Shown here piece after piece: positions 62,710-64,000 of a stretch of 64,000 nucleotides of DNA. The notes under the pieces were generated by a model. It had not been told where the DNA came from and searched no databases. It saw only the letters and a list, made by a program, of their open reading frames with translations. The position numbers were made by a program, and so were the translations under genes. This DNA is from Sporosarcina sp. E16_8. GTDB taxonomy: Bacteria > Bacillota > Bacilli > Bacillales_A > Planococcaceae. Where the stretch lies: contig NZ_JADPRZ010000007.1 in assembly GCF_017347095.1 (NCBI RefSeq), positions 1-64,000 on the forward strand, in the 5' to 3' direction. Position 1 is the stretch's first letter, and every line of letters starts with the position of its first letter.

Positions 62710-63891
62710 ATGACAGAAACTCGCATTGCAGCAATAGACGTAGGAAATGATTCATTGAAAGCCATTTTCGGTAAGTTGGAAGCAGAACTAAATATACCGA
62801 ATGTAATTGCACAAGATGTTGCAGATCGTCCGATTATCGGAATTGAAGAACTCGACAACCAAGAGCCTACTGAAGGCATTCATATTCGTTTGCACTCCCC
62901 AACACTAAAAGATAACAACGCTATTTATCGTGTTGGGAATCTTGCTACGAAAAGTGGTAATTCAACTGAACTAGATCCAGGTAGCAACAAGTCTGAGGAA
63001 GACCAGACCTTGGTAATGTTGTTCGCGGCACTTGCGTTAGATGCAGCTCGTGACGAGAATAAAGGTATTTTCAAGCGTAATAATAATGTAATCGAAGCTA
63101 CGTATACACTAGGAACAGGACTTCCACTTAGGGAAGTAAAGGAAGGGAAAGACGTTGGTTATCGATCCCAGTTGCTTAGCTCTGTTCACCAAGTAGAGTT
63201 TTTAGTTACACCTAAATATCAAGGTATAAAAGTAAATATTAAATTTGATGAAGTAAAGGTTTATCCGGAAGGATTTGCTGCATTTATCAACCTTGTAATG
63301 GATAATAATTTAAATATCATTAATAAAGAACTAATCGATAAACAAATCTTGATACAAGACATCGGTGGGTTATCAACGGATGTTGCGGTCATTAGAAACC
63401 GTAAAGTTGATGATGATAAGGCACAAGGCTTCAACTTAGGTGTTTCAGAGTCTCTTGATGCTATTCGGGAAGAAATTTATGCTAGACATGGTGTAGAGTT
63501 GGACAGCCGTCTAGACGTTGTGGATATTATTACGAAGAAAAACAACCGTAATCACATCATGGTAAAAGGAAGCCGGACAAGCGTGCATGACATTGTAGAC
63601 CGGATTCTATTGGAATTAGCGAAAAAGCAATACCGTCATTTACGGAATGTGTGGGCAAGAAACTCACAATCTGAGATCTGCTATTTCATCGGCGGGGGCT
63701 CTATTGTCCTGAAAGATTACCTTAAAACACTAAATAATAGCTTAGATGGCTTCAATATTGATTTCTTTGAAGATGAAAAAGAAAGCGTTTGGATGATGGC
63801 CAATGCCTACTACAAATTGATTTCAGACTTTGCAAGAAAAAGCCAGAAAGCAAAATACAAAGAAGAAGAAAAATTAGTTAAAACAAAGTAA
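62710..63891 (+). CDS. ParM/StbA-family actin-like partition ATPase
   Basis: 393 residues from ATG 62710 (GGGGAGG upstream). Actin-fold nucleotide site: phosphate-1 AAIDVGNDSLKAIFGK, phosphate-2 IQDIGGLSTDVAVI and adenosine FIGGGSIVLKDYL. It would polymerise to push or pull DNA carrying the repeat array apart. Closest in appearance to the ParM/AlfA-like group of Bacillus elements. Next to a ParR-like gene 11 nt downstream. Such systems are usual on plasmids. Confidence 0.9.
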   Translation: MTETRIAAIDVGNDSLKAIFGKLEAELNIPNVIAQDVADRPIIGIEELDNQEPTEGIHIRLHSPTLKDNNAIYRVGNLATKSGNSTELDPGSNKSEEDQTLVMLFAALALDAARDENKGIFKRNNNVIEATYTLGTGLPLREVKEGKDVGYRSQLLSSVHQVEFLVTPKYQGIKVNIKFDEVKVYPEGFAAFINLVMDNNLNIINKELIDKQILIQDIGGLSTDVAVIRNRKVDDDKAQGFNLGVSESLDAIREEIYARHGVELDSRLDVVDIITKKNNRNHIMVKGSRTSVHDIVDRILLELAKKQYRHLRNVWARNSQSEICYFIGGGSIVLKDYLKTLNNSLDGFNIDFFEDEKESVWMMANAYYKLISDFARKSQKAKYKEEEKLVKTK

Positions 63892-63902
63892 GGTGATCAT
63901 TC

Positions 63903-64000
63903 ATGAGTGAGACAGGATTGAAGAGGGGTCAGCCCATTACGTTTCGTCTGCCGTCAGACACATCTGACCACACATTAAGGCAACTGCAAAAGTTGAAAGA
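63903..64000 (+). CDS. ParR-like DNA-binding protein (partial, runs off the window)
   Basis: ATG 63903 behind AAGGTGAT. The 32 visible residues (MSETGLKRGQPITFRLPSDT and on) fit the N-terminal ribbon of a ribbon-helix-helix protein that pairs with ParM. The strand ITFRLP is the typical base-contacting beta strand. The rest lies beyond the window. Confidence 0.7.
   Translation, partial: MSETGLKRGQPITFRLPSDTSDHTLRQLQKLK

Overview
The window looks like a chromosomal stretch of a low-GC, endospore-forming Gram-positive bacterium of the Bacillales, most like a Planococcaceae member such as Sporosarcina. Pointers are the strong GGAGG ribosome sites with many TTG/GTG starts, a spore photoproduct lyase, an S-layer-homology protein, a T-box leader and Bacillus-type Fur boxes. 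The genus is an inference; no rRNA or tRNA gene is present.

Layout. 1-400 is a 41-nt tandem repeat. 0.5-3.3 kb is a tryptophan-to-anthranilate operon (kynU-kynB-kynA). 3.7-8.1 kb holds a D,D-carboxypeptidase, D-serine dehydratase, a YqcI/YcgG protein and a dimethylargininase-like enzyme. 8.1-8.9 kb holds two decayed redox genes. 9-10.9 kb is an XRE regulator, a membrane protein and a membrane-anchored serine hydrolase. 11-17.9 kb is an accessory region: a Fic protein, small unknown genes, two tandem zinc-ribbon paralogues, a Nudix enzyme and a PLD-helicase-DUF3427 protein, with many non-ATG starts. An MFS transporter follows.

20.1-34.6 kb is an iron island: a complete petrobactin-type operon (asbABCDEF, + strand) convergent with a siderophore ABC importer (- strand), with three Fur boxes. 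It is bracketed by two directly repeated copies of a broken AlbA_2-domain gene, which suggests gain or possible loss as a unit. Downstream are a Nudix CoA pyrophosphatase-like gene (inside the bracket), then a gluconate-2-dehydrogenase-like pair, a decayed second copy of the helicase tail, a chemotaxis receptor and splB.

41.7-58.5 kb is mostly ordinary: DUF378, an AhpD-like protein, DUF4317, methylmalonyl-CoA epimerase, an SLH protein, a MerR/PfpI divergent pair, a PgeF/YlmD-type protein, a SWIM-SNF2 helicase, a three-gene surface-sugar operon, a lysine-rich small protein, an alpha/beta hydrolase, a polysaccharide deacetylase and a YitT protein. The YitT gene sits behind a T-box leader whose T-box motif is eroded.

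59-64 kb holds VanZ, a DUF6933/pRiA4b-ORF3 protein, a stand-alone HPr kinase paralogue and, at the right edge, an actin-type partition system: a phased GTNNAC repeat array, a ParM-like gene and the start of a ParR-like gene. Many intergenic gaps carry long hairpins that share AGGTGCCTGGTT-like ends.

The strongest items for follow-up are the partition locus in a chromosome-like context, the direct repeats around the siderophore island, the degenerate T-box, the Nudix/helicase accessory region with its decayed second copy, and the 13-codon leader ORF in front of splB.
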